A stretch of DNA of 64,000 bases from Strigops habroptila (Eukaryota > Chordata > Aves > Psittaciformes > Psittacidae). The notes beneath the pieces were generated by a model. That model saw nothing but the letters and a program-made list of their open reading frames with translations. It did no database searches and was not told the origin of the DNA. Each line of letters begins with the position of its first letter. Within the stretch, counting starts at the first letter, position 1. Positions 11,262 through 21,597 of the stretch are shown piece after piece. The translations under genes and the position numbers were made by a program. Location: the NCBI RefSeq assembly GCF_004027225.2, contig NC_044301.2:27281685-27345684 (forward strand), read 5' to 3'.

Positions 11262-12703
11262 CCACATGACATCCTTGGCTCTAAATTGGAGAGACATCAA
11301 TTTGATAGATGGACCACTCGGTGGATAAAGAACTAGCTGGATGGCCGCAGTCAGTCTCACCTCTGTGCCTGGCAAAATCTTGGAGCACTTTCTCCTGGAA
11401 AACATGCTAAGGCACATGAAAAACAAGGAGGTGGTTGGTGACAGCCAACATGGTTTCACTAAGGGGAAATCCTGCCTGACCAATTCGGTGGCTTTCTATG
11501 ATGGAGCCACGGAACTGATGGACAGGGGCAGAGCAGTTGACGTCATCTACCTGGACTTGTGCAAAGTGTTCGACACTGTCCCGCACGACATCCTTGTCTC
11601 TAAATTGGAGAGACATCAATTTGATAGATGGGCCATTCGGTGGATAAAGAATTGGCTGGATGTCCGCATGCAAAGAGTTGTGGTAAATGGCTCGATGTCC
11701 AGTTGGAAACCTGTAACGAGTGGTGTCCCTCAGGGATCAGTGTTGGGACCGGTCCTGTTCAACATCTTTGTCGGCAACATGGACAGTGGGATGGAGTGCG
11801 CCCTCAGCAAGTTTGCTGACGACACCAAGCTGTGTGGTTCGGTTGATACGCTGGAGGGAAGGGATGACATCCAGAGGGACCTTGACATGCTTGAGAGGTG
11901 GGCCAATGCCAACCTTATGAAGTTTAACCAAGACAAGTGTAAGGTCCTACACCTGGGTCAGGGCAATCCCAGGCACTGCTACAGGATGGGTGGAGAAGAG
12001 ATTCAGAGCAGCCCTGCAGACAAGGACTTGGAGGTGTTGGTTGACAAGAAGCTTAACATGAGCCGGCAGTGTGCGCTTGCAGCCCAGAAAGCCAACCGTA
12101 TCCTGGGCTGCATCAAAAGAAGCGTGACCAGCAGGTCGAAGGAGGTGATCCTGCCCCTCTACTCTGCTCTTATGAGACCTCACTTGGAGTACTGCATACA
12201 GTTCTGGTCTCCTCAACATAAAAAGGACATGGAGCTGTTGGAGCGAGTCCAGAGGAGGGCCACAAGGATGATAAGAGGGCTGGAGCACCTCCCGTATGAA
12301 GACAGGCTGAGAGAGTTGGGGCTGTTCAGCCTGGAGAAGAGAAGGCTATGTGGAGACCTCCTAGCAGCCTTCCAGTATCTGAAGGGGGCCTACAAGGATG
12401 CTGGGGAGGGACTCTTCCTTAGGGACTGTAGTGGTAGGACAAGGGGTAATGGCTTCAAACTTAAACAGGGGAAGTTTAGATTAGATATAAGGAAGAAGTT
12501 CTTTACAGTGAGGGTGGTGAAGCACTGGAATGGGTTGCCCAGGGAGGTTGTGGATGCTCCATCCCTGGCGGTGTTCAAGGCCAGGTTGGACAGAGCCTTG
12601 GGCCACATGGTTTCATGCGAGATGTCCCTGCCCATGGCAGGGGGGTTGGAGCTAGATGATCTTAAGTTCCTTTCCAACCTTTACTATTCTATGATTCTAT
12701 GAT
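11262..12703 (+). mobile_element. CR1 LINE, 5'-truncated, with a duplicated segment at its 5' edge
   Basis: The 3' end is TTTACTATTCTATGATTCTATGATT, the CR1 octamer tail. The body encodes the RT domain and C-terminus. The first 85 bp (11262-11346) are a ~90% identical copy of the internal stretch 11581-11668, placed in front of more upstream RT sequence. Such an order cannot come from a simple 5' truncation. ORF1 and endonuclease are absent. Confidence 0.9.
11341..12702 (+). pseudogene. CR1 ORF2 fragment: reverse transcriptase core and C-terminus
   Basis: An open frame of 453 codons without interruption. Visible RT blocks are [48 protein letters not shown] and the catalytic FADD at 11812-11823, followed by the CR1 C-terminal region ([38 protein letters not shown]). 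The CR1 protein normally also has an N-terminal APE-type endonuclease, which is missing. The nominal start at 11341 lies in the rearranged 5' edge, so it is not a native start. Function inferred from the family is target-primed reverse transcription. The intact FADD and long frame show that this is among the least decayed CR1 copies here, but without endonuclease or promoter it should be dead. Confidence 0.9.
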
Positions 12704-13092
12704 TTTCTCATTAAATACTTTCTTAAATGTTTCTCTGCATAATCCCACGCTATCCCATGCATATGTATGCTTGCAAGGACTAATCGTCAGCTTCTGGTGA
12801 GACCTGTATATGCAGGAGTGGAATTTGATGCTAGCTGCTGCAGTCAGACCTGGGGCATAGGCACCCCTGGCCTGTGGTGTCAACTACTGGAGTGAGTGGG
12901 GGTGTTTTGCCTCCAGGCATTGGGGTGGGAATGATGTGTGTTTCCAAAACAAGCTACTGGGGGGGGACTGTCATGAGTGAGGTGGGTGAGGGGCTCCGCA
13001 CCCACGGCTGCAGCAGCACCACCAGTGCAGGCTGCTGGAAAGTGCTGAGCAGCTATATCTTCACCAAACAAGGTGTGTGTGGAGTACCTGCT
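12704..13092. other. No gene seen
   Basis: Mixed-composition DNA between the CR1 tail and an LTR tail. No motif, repeat boundary or exon is supported. Confidence 0.5.
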
Positions 13093-13165
13093 GATTCTCC
13101 TCCCCATTGCACCCTGAAGGCAGCTGTGTGGTATGTAGTTGCCAGCTGGACTTAAACCACAACAG
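13093..13165 (+). mobile_element. Short LTR 3' tail fragment
   Basis: About 70 bp matching the last part of the ERVL LTRs (ATTCTCCTCCCCAT ... GCAGCTGTGTGG ... TTAAACCACAACA), ending 56 bp before the 5' LTR of element A. Confidence 0.6.
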
Positions 13166-13221
13166 GTGTGCATGTGTATGTGTTAGCAAGCTTTAAGCTG
13201 GACTACCACTGGGTAGGGGGG

Positions 13222-13788
13222 TGTCCTGGGTTCAGCTGCAGCAGTCATTTTTCTCCTTCTTAGTTGCTGGTGCAGTGCTGTGGTTATGACTTTCGGCATG
13301 GGAACAACGCTGATAACGCTGATGTTTCTAGTTGCTGCGAAGTAATGTTTACTCCGACCAAGGACTTTCTCAGTCTCATGCTCTGCCAGGGAGGAGGGGA
13401 AGTCGGGAGGAAGCAGAGACAGGACACCTGACCCAAACTAGCCAAAGGGGTATTCCATACCACAGCACATCATGCCCAGTATATAAACTGGGGGGAGTTA
13501 CCCAGAAGGCCCAGATTGCTACTTGAGTCAGGCTGGCTATCAGTTGGCAGGTGGTGAGCAATTGTATCCTCTCCCCTTGTTATTTCCCTTATCATTATTC
13601 TTATTGGTGATGGTAGTAGTAGTTTTGTATTATACCTTAGTTACTGGACTTTTCTTATCTCAACTTGTGGGAGTTACATTCTTTTGATTCTCCTTCCCAT
13701 CCCTCTGGGAGTGGCAGGGGGGAAGCAGGAGGGGAGTGAGCGAGCGGCTGCGTGGTTCTGAGTTACCAGCTGGGCTTAAACCACGACA
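13222..13788 (+). mobile_element. 5' LTR of ERVL-A
   Basis: 567 bp, TGTCCTGGG to CCACGACA. U3 carries the palindrome GGTATTCCATACC (13449-13461) and TATATAA (13480-13486). Confidence 0.92.
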
Positions 13789-13796
13789 GTTCTTTG

Positions 13797-13814
13797 TGGA
13801 GCCCACTGTGGGGC
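13797..13814 (+). promoter_or_regulatory. Primer-binding site of ERVL-A (decayed, tRNA-Lys type)
   Basis: TGGAGCCCACTGTGGGGC matches 15 of 18 positions of the perfect site seen in ERVL-E (57817-57834), which pairs with the 3' end of tRNA-Lys(CUU). It starts 8 nt after the LTR end. Confidence 0.75.
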
Positions 13815-13911
13815 CCTCGAGGAGTTAAGAAAATGACAGATCTGACCAGAGTGTGTCAAATCATATTTCTGATAAGCATTCATTGTTTCGGATTAATAGT
13901 CACTCGTGACA

Positions 13912-14172
13912 ATGTTGATTTATTGGCTCTCAGAGTTGTTGCGCTTGATCTCAGCTTTTCAGCATGTTGTACATTACTTACAGCCAGTATTTGCTGTTTT
14001 AGTGTTTATCAGCTGGGGGGCCTGGGCTAAGGTTCTTGTTTCACTGTACTTCATGGTAATGACTTGTAATACAATAGACTCATTGATCATGAAACTGGTC
14101 TGGCTTGTGTTCCCAGCATGGTCATCACCCCTATACTTTGGGAGGCATATAATGGAATTTTTTAGCAATTAG
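13912..14172 (+). CDS. Pre-gag hydrophobic ORF of ERVL-A
   Basis: An 86-codon frame between the primer site and gag, starting MLIYWLSELL and ending FFSN-stop, 31 bp before the gag ATG. It is strongly hydrophobic, with probable membrane segments near residues 1-15, 22-50 and 58-75, Trp-rich (SWGAWAK), and has one conserved Cys (MTCNTIDS). The same frame, without stops or indels, is open in B (16167-16457) and E (57472-57750) and partly in E' and C. It is unlike any retroviral protein I know. A by-eye comparison with B shows mostly amino-acid-changing differences, so selection on the protein is not shown. It could instead be leader RNA that happens to be open. Confidence 0.5.
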   Translation: MLIYWLSELLRLISAFQHVVHYLQPVFAVLVFISWGAWAKVLVSLYFMVMTCNTIDSLIMKLVWLVFPAWSSPLYFGRHIMEFFSN

Positions 14173-14203
14173 ACATCTTTTTTTTCTCCTCGGGGGTCAA
14201 CCT

Positions 14204-15491
14204 ATGAAGGAGATATTCCCTCACACCCCCTGCTCCCCCACCAGGCTATTTACAGCAGTATTTGAGAATTCTAAAGGTTTCGGATGGCCTTTGAATACCC
14301 TTAAAACATGCCTGCTGATTGTGTTGGGGATCAGCATGGTGGCACAAATACGGAGTGTGTTTTACCCACGACCATCCCACCCTGGGAACACCCTATTTCG
14401 TCTGATCTTGAAATTTAAGCAGTGTCGGGTTCAAATCTGGTCTAGGGTTAGACGACGATATAGGAGGACCACCAAGAGATTTTCCCTGAGGCTGGACAGT
14501 CATGAGTGGCAGGGTGTGTGGGATAGTATGGGCAAGTATCTAGGCCAGTGGGCCCCTCCAGTGCTTTGGAACTTCACCACTGAAAAAGTGCAAAATCCAG
14601 AAAAATTAGCAGAACACTTAAATGAGGTGTGCTCTTGTTCTGGCAATACCAGAGAGGGACAAACCACAGCAATGTGCTGGGGTTTGGCCTACGCCTACAG
14701 GGCCCTGCTCAACACTATCCAGCACCTTCAAAGGGAAAAAGATGTCTCCGGATTTGATGGCAAAGCAACAGACAATGCAGCTACTCAACCCCCAAGCACA
14801 ACAGCTACTCCAACCCTTACAACAGGCACTGCAGCCACTCCAACCACAGTGATAGACACTTCAGCTAAACCAAAGGACCAATCAATGCCAATATTGTTTG
14901 CCTGTATAAGCAACGGGAAAAGCAAACAAGAGGCACAAAGAGCAACCTGTGCAGTGAAGAAAAATGAAGACCCAATGCATGTACAAGAGGGGACAGCATC
15001 TGAACAAGAGTTATTACTACGTGAATCAGAGGAAGAGGAAGAAGAGGTGACTTCTCTATCCCAGACCTCGACCAAGCTGCAGAATATGCAAAAGAATTTC
15101 ACCCGTCTTCCAGGGGAGCACATCGTCGCCTGGTTGTTCCGATGCTGGGACAATGGGGCCGACGGTCCTGAACTAGAAGGTAGGGAAGCCAAGCAGCTGG
15201 GATCACTTGCTAGGGAAGGAGGAATCGACAAAGCGATTGTAAAAGAGAAACGAGCCCTCAGCCTTTGGAGGCGGCTCTTGGCAGTTGTGAAGGAAAGGTT
15301 TCCCTACAAGGACGATGTTATGTGTTGCTCACATAACATCATGAAGTTGAATGCACACAACCCATGTGGCAGAAACTTACACGGAGTGCACCATTATCAT
15401 ATGCCCACTTATTGGCATCAATGACCAGGAGTGAGGCAGCACCACCAACAGTGGATGAAGTGGGTCATCAACTCCATGATTTCGAAGACAG
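14204..15491 (+). pseudogene. ERVL-A gag, 5' part
   Basis: The frame starts at ATG 14204 (MKEIFPHTPC). Order: a short basic/aromatic start; a hydrophobic segment near residues 29-45 (TCLLIVLGISMVAQI); a basic stretch (RVRRRYRRTTKRF); WDSMGKYLGQWAPPVLWNF; a Thr/Ala/Pro-rich linker, shorter than in B; an acidic run; and the ERV-L type capsid start LPGEHIVAWLFRCWDNGADG with EAKQLGSLAREGGIDKAI. The capsid relation to ERV-L gag and to Fv1 is family knowledge. A deletion near 15335 shifts the frame, giving a stop at 15422-15424. Gag text then resumes in another frame up to 15491, where ERVL-B is inserted. The rest lies at 22591-23033. Confidence 0.85.
15487..15491 (+). repeat. Target-site duplication gacag, left copy
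   Basis: gacag immediately precedes the 5' LTR of ERVL-B. An identical copy follows the 3' LTR at 22591-22595. Five base pairs is the size known for ERV-L. Confidence 0.95.
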
Positions 15492-16056
15492 TGTCCTGGG
15501 TTCAGCTATAGCAGTCATTTTTCTCCTTCTTAGTAGCTGGTGCAGTGCTGTGTTTTTTAACTTTCAGCCTGGGAACAACGCTGATAACACTGATGATTTT
15601 AGTTGTTGCTAAGTAATGTATATTCCAACCAAGGACTTTCTCAGTCTCATGCTTTGCCAGGGAGGAGGGGAAGCCGGGAGGAAGCAGAGACAGGACACCT
15701 GACCCAAACTAGCCAAAGGGGTATTCCATACCACAGCACGTCATGCCCAGTATATAAATCGGGGGCAGTTACCCGGAAGGCCCAGATCACTGCTCGGGTC
15801 GGGCTCGGTATCGGTCGGCGGGTGGTGAGCAATTGTATCCTCTCCCCTTGTTATTTCACTAATCATTATTATCATTGGTGGTAGCAGTAGTGGTTTTGTA
15901 TTATTCCTTAGTTGCGGGACTGCTCTTATCTCAACCCGTGGGAGTTACATTCTTCCGATTCTCCTCCCCATCCCTCCGGGAGCGGGGGGAGGAAAGGGGG
16001 GGAGCGAGCAAGCGGCTGCATGGTTCTGAGTTACCGGCTGGGCTCAAACCACGACA
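15492..16056 (+). mobile_element. 5' LTR of ERVL-B
   Basis: 565 bp from TGTCCTGGG to CCACGACA, with palindrome GGTATTCCATACC, a TATATAA box and the R/U5 text of the family. Confidence 0.95.
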
Positions 16057-16064
16057 GTTCTTTT

Positions 16065-16082
16065 TAGCGCCCAATGTGGGGC
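16065..16082 (+). promoter_or_regulatory. Primer-binding site of ERVL-B (tRNA-Lys type)
   Basis: TAGCGCCCAATGTGGGGC, two mismatches from the perfect tRNA-Lys(CUU) complement seen in ERVL-E. The spacer from the LTR end is 8 nt (GTTCTTTT). Confidence 0.85.
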
Positions 16083-16166
16083 ACGAAAGGTTGAGATAAT
16101 GACAGATCTGACCAGAGTGTGTTTAATCATATTTGTGATAAGCATTCATTGTTACTACTCATCACA

Positions 16167-16457
16167 ATGGTGATTATTTGGCTCTCAGACTTGTTGCGCT
16201 TGATCTCAGAGTTTCAGCATGTTGTACCTTACTTACAGGCACTATTTGCTGTTTTAGCGTTTATCGGCTGGGGGGCCTGGGCTAAGGTTCTTGTTTCACT
16301 GTACTTCATGGTAATGACTTGTAATACAATAGACTCATTGATCATGAAACTGGTCTGGTTTGTGCTTCCAGCGTGGCCATCACCTCTATACATTGGGAGG
16401 TATATAATGACATATTTTAGCAATTGCATATCTTTTTTTTTTCTCCTCGGGGGGTAA
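16167..16457 (+). CDS. Pre-gag hydrophobic ORF of ERVL-B
   Basis: It starts ATG GTG ATT (MVIIWLSDLL) and runs 96 codons. The stop used in A and E right after the terminal FSN is lost here (TAG to TGC), which adds CISFFFLLGG, and it ends 4 bp before the gag ATG. There are three hydrophobic segments, and an identical central stretch WGAWAKVLVSLYFMVMTCN to that in A and E. The frame is also open upstream to GTG 16119, without an ATG. Function unknown; a small membrane protein is the plain reading. The alternative is a non-coding leader (packaging or translation signal) whose frame happens to be open. Confidence 0.5.
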   Translation: MVIIWLSDLLRLISEFQHVVPYLQALFAVLAFIGWGAWAKVLVSLYFMVMTCNTIDSLIMKLVWFVLPAWPSPLYIGRYIMTYFSNCISFFFLLGG

Positions 16458-16461
16458 ACTT

Positions 16462-18471
16462 ATGAAGGAAGCATTCTCTTTCACCCCCCGTTCCGCCACC
16501 AGCCTATTTGCAACAGCAGTTGAGAGTTCTGAAGGTTTTAGATGGCCTTTGAATACCCTTGAAACCTGCCTGCTGATTGTGCTGGGGATCAGCATGTTGG
16601 CAAACATACGGAGTGTGTTTTACTCACGGCCATCCCATCGTAGGAACATCCTTATTCATTTACTCTCAAAAGTTAAGCAGTATCGGGTTAGAATCTGGTC
16701 TAGGATTAGATGACGATATAGGAGGACCACCAGGAGATTTTCCCTGAGGCTGGACAGTTATGAGTGGCAGGGTGTGTGGGATAGTATGGGCAAGTATCTA
16801 GGCCAGTGGGCCCCTCCAGTGCTTTGGAACTTCACCCCTGAACAAGTGCAACATCCGGAAAAACTAGTAAAACACTTAAACGAGGTGTGCTGTCGTCCTG
16901 GTTATACCAGAGAGGGACAAATCATGGCAACGTGCTGGGGCTTGGCCTACACAGCTACATCAACCCCAGTGACAAGCACAACAGCTACTCAAACCCTGAC
17001 CACAACAGACAACGCAACTACTCCAACTTCAAATACAACAGCTACACCAACCCAAGTGACAAGCACAACAGCTACTCAAACCCCGACAGCAACAGACAAT
17101 GTGGCTACTCCAAGCACCGCAGCTACACCAACCCCAGTGACAAGCACAGCAGCTACTCAAACCCCGACAGCAACAGACAATGCAGCTGTTGGTGTTACTC
17201 AACTCCCAAGCACAACAGCTGCACCAACCCCAGCAATAGACATTGCAACCACTCTAATCCTAGTGGCAGACACTGCAGCTACTCCAACCACAGTGACAAA
17301 CACTGCAGCTAAACCAAATGGCCCGTTTGTGACAATGTCTGTTGCCCCTGTAAGCAAAAGCAGACGAGAGGCACAAAGAGCAACCCGCGAAGCGAAGAAA
17401 GATGAAGACCCAATGCCATTACTACATGCAACAGCATCTGAACAAGAGTTGCTACTACGTGGATCAGAGGAAGAGGAAGAAGAAGAAGAGGTCACTTCTC
17501 GAACACGGACCTCAAGCGAACTGCGGAATATGCGAAAAGATTTCACCCGTCTTCCAGGGGAGCACATTGTCACCTGGTTGCTCCGATGCTGGGACAATGG
17601 GGCCGACGGTCACGAACTAGAAGGTAGGGAAGCCAAGCAGCTGGGATCACTTGCTAGGGAAGGAGGAATTGACAAAGCGATTGCAAGAGAGAAGCGAGCC
17701 CTCAGTCTTTGGAGGCGGCTCCTGGCAGCTGTGAAGGAAAGGTTTCCCTACAAAGACGATATTACGAGTCGCTCAGCCAACTGGACCACGATAGAGAAAG
17801 GCATCCAGTCCCTGAGGGAATCAGCCATTCTAGAGATGATCTATCGTAGGCCGGATGCCAGGAACACATCCGTAGATCCAGATGAAGTCGAATGTACACG
17901 ACCCATGTGGCGGAAACTTACACCGAGTGCGCCATCATCATATGCCCACACATTGGCATCAATGACCTGGAATGACGGAATATCACCAACAGTGGATTAC
18001 CTGATTCGTCAACTCCGAGAGTTCGAAGACAATCTCACCCCTTCCATCATTTCAGCTGTGGAAAAACTGTCCCAGGAGTTCAAACAATTGAGAGACGATT
18101 TATCCGATCTATCCAGCTCCCCACGTGTACCAACCCATGTCTCAGCTATTAACAGAAGGCGCTCTACTGCTCGAGAAAGAAAATATAGGAGGTACACGCC
18201 ACGTGCCACCCTATGGTTTTACCTGCGGGATCACGGAGAAGACATGAGAAAGTGGGATGGAAAACCTACTTCAGCTCTGGAGCAACGGGTGCGTGAACTG
18301 AAGAGGAGAACAGTGGTCAAGGATGATCCTCCCAGGAAAGCTGCTGCTCCAGTCTCTGGTGAGCAGCTTCCCAGATGGAGTGGAAGAGCTGATTTTACTC
18401 CAGCTCCTGTGATAAGGAATACTAATCCTTTTCTACAAGACAGAAGTGGAGAATTTTATGATCACTATTAG
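16462..18471 (+). pseudogene. ERVL-B gag
   Basis: ATG at 16462 (MKEAFSFTPRS). An in-frame TGA at 16711-16713 replaces the CGA seen in ERVL-A, and the frame then stays open to the amber at 18469-18471 (about 669 codons in all). Order: hydrophobic segment (TCLLIVLGISMLANI, residues ~34-48), basic patch, WDSMGKYLGQWAPP, a Thr/Pro repeat region, an acidic run (EEEEEEEV), capsid (LPGEHIVTWLLRCWDNGADG, EAKQLGSLAREGGIDKAI), a predicted helical stretch (LTPSIISAVEKLSQEFKQL), then a basic C-terminus (RRSTARERKYRRY). I see no CCHC zinc knuckle. An in-frame deletion after CWGLAY removes the segment that A keeps there. The family role is particle assembly. Confidence 0.88.
16960..17200 (+). repeat. Thr/Ala/Pro-rich coding minisatellite in gag
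   Basis: About three degenerate copies of an 81-bp (27-codon) unit of the type TPVTSTAATQTPTATDN. The same unit is clearer in E' (44229-44552, exact 81-bp period), shorter in E and almost absent in A, so copy number varies between proviruses. Confidence 0.85.
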
Positions 18472-21400
18472 AGGGGCCCTGCCTCCAGCCAGGTGGAGGA
18501 GAGGGATAATCGGGTTTACTGGACTGTGTGGATCAGGTGGCCTGGCACATCAGTCCCACAGGAGTATAAGGCTCTAGTAGATACCGGTGCACAGTATACT
18601 CTGATGCCATCAAGGTATCAAGGGGTGAAACCCATTTATATTTCTGGAGTGACAGGAGGATCCCAAGCGTTAACTATGCTGGAAGCTGAAATCAGCCTGA
18701 CTGGGAGGAAGTGGCAAAAGCACCCCATTGTGACTGGTCCAGGGGCTCCATGCATCCTTGGCATAGACTATCTCAGGAGAGGGTACTTCAAAGACCCAAA
18801 AGGGTATAGATGGGCTTTTGGTATCGCTGCCTTGGAGACAGAGGAAATTAAGCAGCTGTCCACCTTACCCGGTCTCTCAGAGGATCCTTCTGTTGTGGGG
18901 TTGCTGAAGGTCGAAGAACAACAAGTGCCAATTGCGACCACAACAGTGCACCGGCGGCAATATCGCACCAACCGAGACTCCCTGATTCCCATCCATAAGC
19001 TGATCCGTAGACTGGAGAGCCAAGGAGTGATCAGCAGGACCCGCTCACCCTTTAAGAGCCCCATATGGCCAGTGCAAAAGTCTAATGGAGAGTGGAGATT
19101 AACAGTAGACTATCGTGGCCTGAACGAAGTCACACCACCATTGAGTGCTGCCGTACTGGACATGCTAGAACTTCAATATGAACTGGAGTCAAAGGCAGCC
19201 AAGTGGTATGCCTCAATTGACATTGCCAATGCATTTTTCTCAATCCCTTTGGCAGCAGAATGCAGGCCACAGTTTGCTTTCACTTGGAGGGGCATTCAGT
19301 ACACTTGGAACGGACTGCCCCAGGGGTGGAAGCACAGCCCTGCCATGTGCCATGGATTGATCCAGCCTGCACTGGAACAGGGGCAAGCTCCAGAACACCT
19401 GCAATACATTGATGACATCATCGTGTGGGGTGATACAGCGGAAGAAGTTTTTGAGAAAGGGAGGAAGATAATCCAAATCCTGCTGAAGGCCGGTTTTTCC
19501 ATAAGACGGAGTAAGGTAAAGGGACCTGCACAGGAGATTCAATTTTTGGGAATAAAATGGCAAAATGGATGCCGCCAGATCCCCACAGACGTGATCAACA
19601 AGATAACAGCAATGTCTCCACCAACTAACAAGAAAGAAACACAAGCTTTCTTAGGTGTTGTGACCCAGAAGAAGAATGATTTCAAATGGGGCCCTGAGCA
19701 ACAACAAGCCTTTGAACATATTAAACGAGAAATAGTTCATGCAGTAGCCCTTGGACCAGTCCGGGCCGGGCCAGATGTGAAAAATGTGCTCTATAGTGCA
19801 GCCGGGGAGAATGGTCCTACCTGGAGCCTCTGGCAGAAAGCTCCAGGGGAGACTCGAGGTCGACCCCTTGGCTTTTGGAGTTGGGGATAAAAAGGATCCG
19901 AGGCCAGCTATACTCCCACTGAAAAAGAGATACTGGCAGCCTATGAAGGGGTTCGAGCTGCCTCAGAAGTGATCGGAACTGAAGCGCACCTCCTCCTGGC
20001 ACCCTGGTTGCCTGTGCTGGGCTGGATGTTCAAAGGCAGGGTCTCCTCTACACATCATGCAACTGATGCTACATGGAGTAAGTGGGCCGCACTAATTACA
20101 CAATGAGCTCGAATAGGAAATCCCAGTCGTCCAGGAATTCTAGAAGTCATGAAGGACTCGCCAGAGGGCAAAGATTTTGGGATGTCACCAGAAGAGGAGG
20201 TGATGCATGCTGAAGAGGCCCCACCATATAATGAACTGTCAGAGAGTGAAAAGCAATATGCCTTGTTTACTGATGGGTCCTGCCATATTGTGGGAAAGCA
20301 TCAGAGATGGAAGGCAGCTGTGTGGAGTCCCCTGTGACACCTCGCAGAAACTGCTGAAGGAGAGGGTGAATTGAGTCAGTTTGCAGAGGTGAAAGCCATC
20401 CAGCTGGCCTTCGACATTTCTGAATGAGAAAAATGGCCAGTACTTTATCTCTATACTGACTCATGGATGGTGGCAAATGCCCTGTGGGGGTGGTTGCAGC
20501 AATGGAAGCAGAGCAACTGGCAACGCAGAAGTAAACCCATCTGGGCTGCTGCATTGTGGCAAGATATCGCTGCCCGGGTGCAGAACCTGGTGGTGAAGGT
20601 ACGCCACGTAGATGCTCATGTACCCAAGAGTCGGGCCACTGAGGAACACCAGAATAACCAGCAAGTGGATAAAGCTGCTAAGATTAAAGTGGCTCAGATG
20701 GACTTGGATTGTCAACATGAGGGTGAATTATTTTTAGCCTGGTGGGTCCATGACGCCTCAGGCCATTGAGGCAGAAATGCAACATATAGATGGGCTCGTG
20801 ATCGAGGGGTGGACTTAGTAATGGACACTATAGCCCAGGTTATTCACGAATGTGAAACATGTGCTGCAATTAAGCAAGCCAAAGGGTTAAAGCCTCTCTG
20901 GTATGGAGGACCATGGCTGAAGTACAAGTATGGGGAGGCCTGGCAGATTGACTATATCACGCTCCCACCAACCCGCCAAGGCAAGCGCTATGTGCTTACC
21001 ATGGTGGAAGCAACCACCGGCTGGCTGGAAACATACGCTGTGCCCCACGCCACTGCCCGGAACACTATCCTGGGCCTTGAGAAACAAGTCTTGTGGCGAC
21101 ACGGCACACCAGAGAGAATTGAGTCAGACAATGGGACTCATTTCCGGAACAACTTTATAGACACTTGGGCCAAAGAGCATGGCATTGAGTGGGTATATCA
21201 CATCCCCTACCATGCACCAGCCTCTGGGAAAATCAAACGGTCCAATGGGCTGTTAAAAACTACACTGAGAGCAATGGGTGGTGGGACTTTCAAACACTGG
21301 GATACACATTTACCAAAAGCCACCTGGTTGGTCAACAGTAGGGGATCTGCCAACAGGGCTGGCCCAGCCCAATCAGAACTTTTATGTACTGTAGAGGGGG

Positions 21401-21597
21401 ATAAAGTTCCTGTGGTGCACATAAAGAATTTGCAGGGGAAGACAGTCTGGGTTATTCCTGCTTCGGGTAAAGGCAAACCCACTTGTGGGGTTGCTTTCTT
21501 TCAGGGACCTGGATATACTTGGCGGGTAATGCGGGAAGATGGGGAAGTCCGATGTGTACCTCAAGGGGATTTGATTTTGGGGGAAAACAGCCAATGA
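18472..21597 (+). pseudogene. ERVL-B pol: protease - RT - RNase H - integrase
   Basis: Pol continues in the gag frame after one UAG (18469-18471). Protease: LVDTGAQYTLMPS near 18571. RT: WPVQKSNGEWRLTVDYRGLN, PQGWKHSP, and catalytic YIDD at 19405-19416. Then a connection region and RNase H (LFTDGSC near 20264; YTDSW near 20455; HVDAHV). Integrase: the zinc-domain cysteines are CETC near 20850; the catalytic Asp residues sit in QIDYI and ESDNGTHF. The expected Glu is Lys here (SGKIKRSN; SGKIERYN in ERVL-E). Nonsense codons: 19888, 20104, 20335, 20425, 20767. A 25-codon in-frame deletion relative to E follows AFLGVV near 19662. No dUTPase and no env follow. It cannot be functional. Confidence 0.9.

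Noticed and set aside
15603..15884. A ~90-codon open frame in the sense strand of nearly every ERVL LTR (also 13332, 22137, 50221, 57995 and others), like an LTR-encoded protein
   Set aside because: It has no ATG (it would start at TTG), and its sharing between copies is explained by LTR nucleotide identity. The antisense 61-codon frames in the same LTRs were rejected for the same reason.
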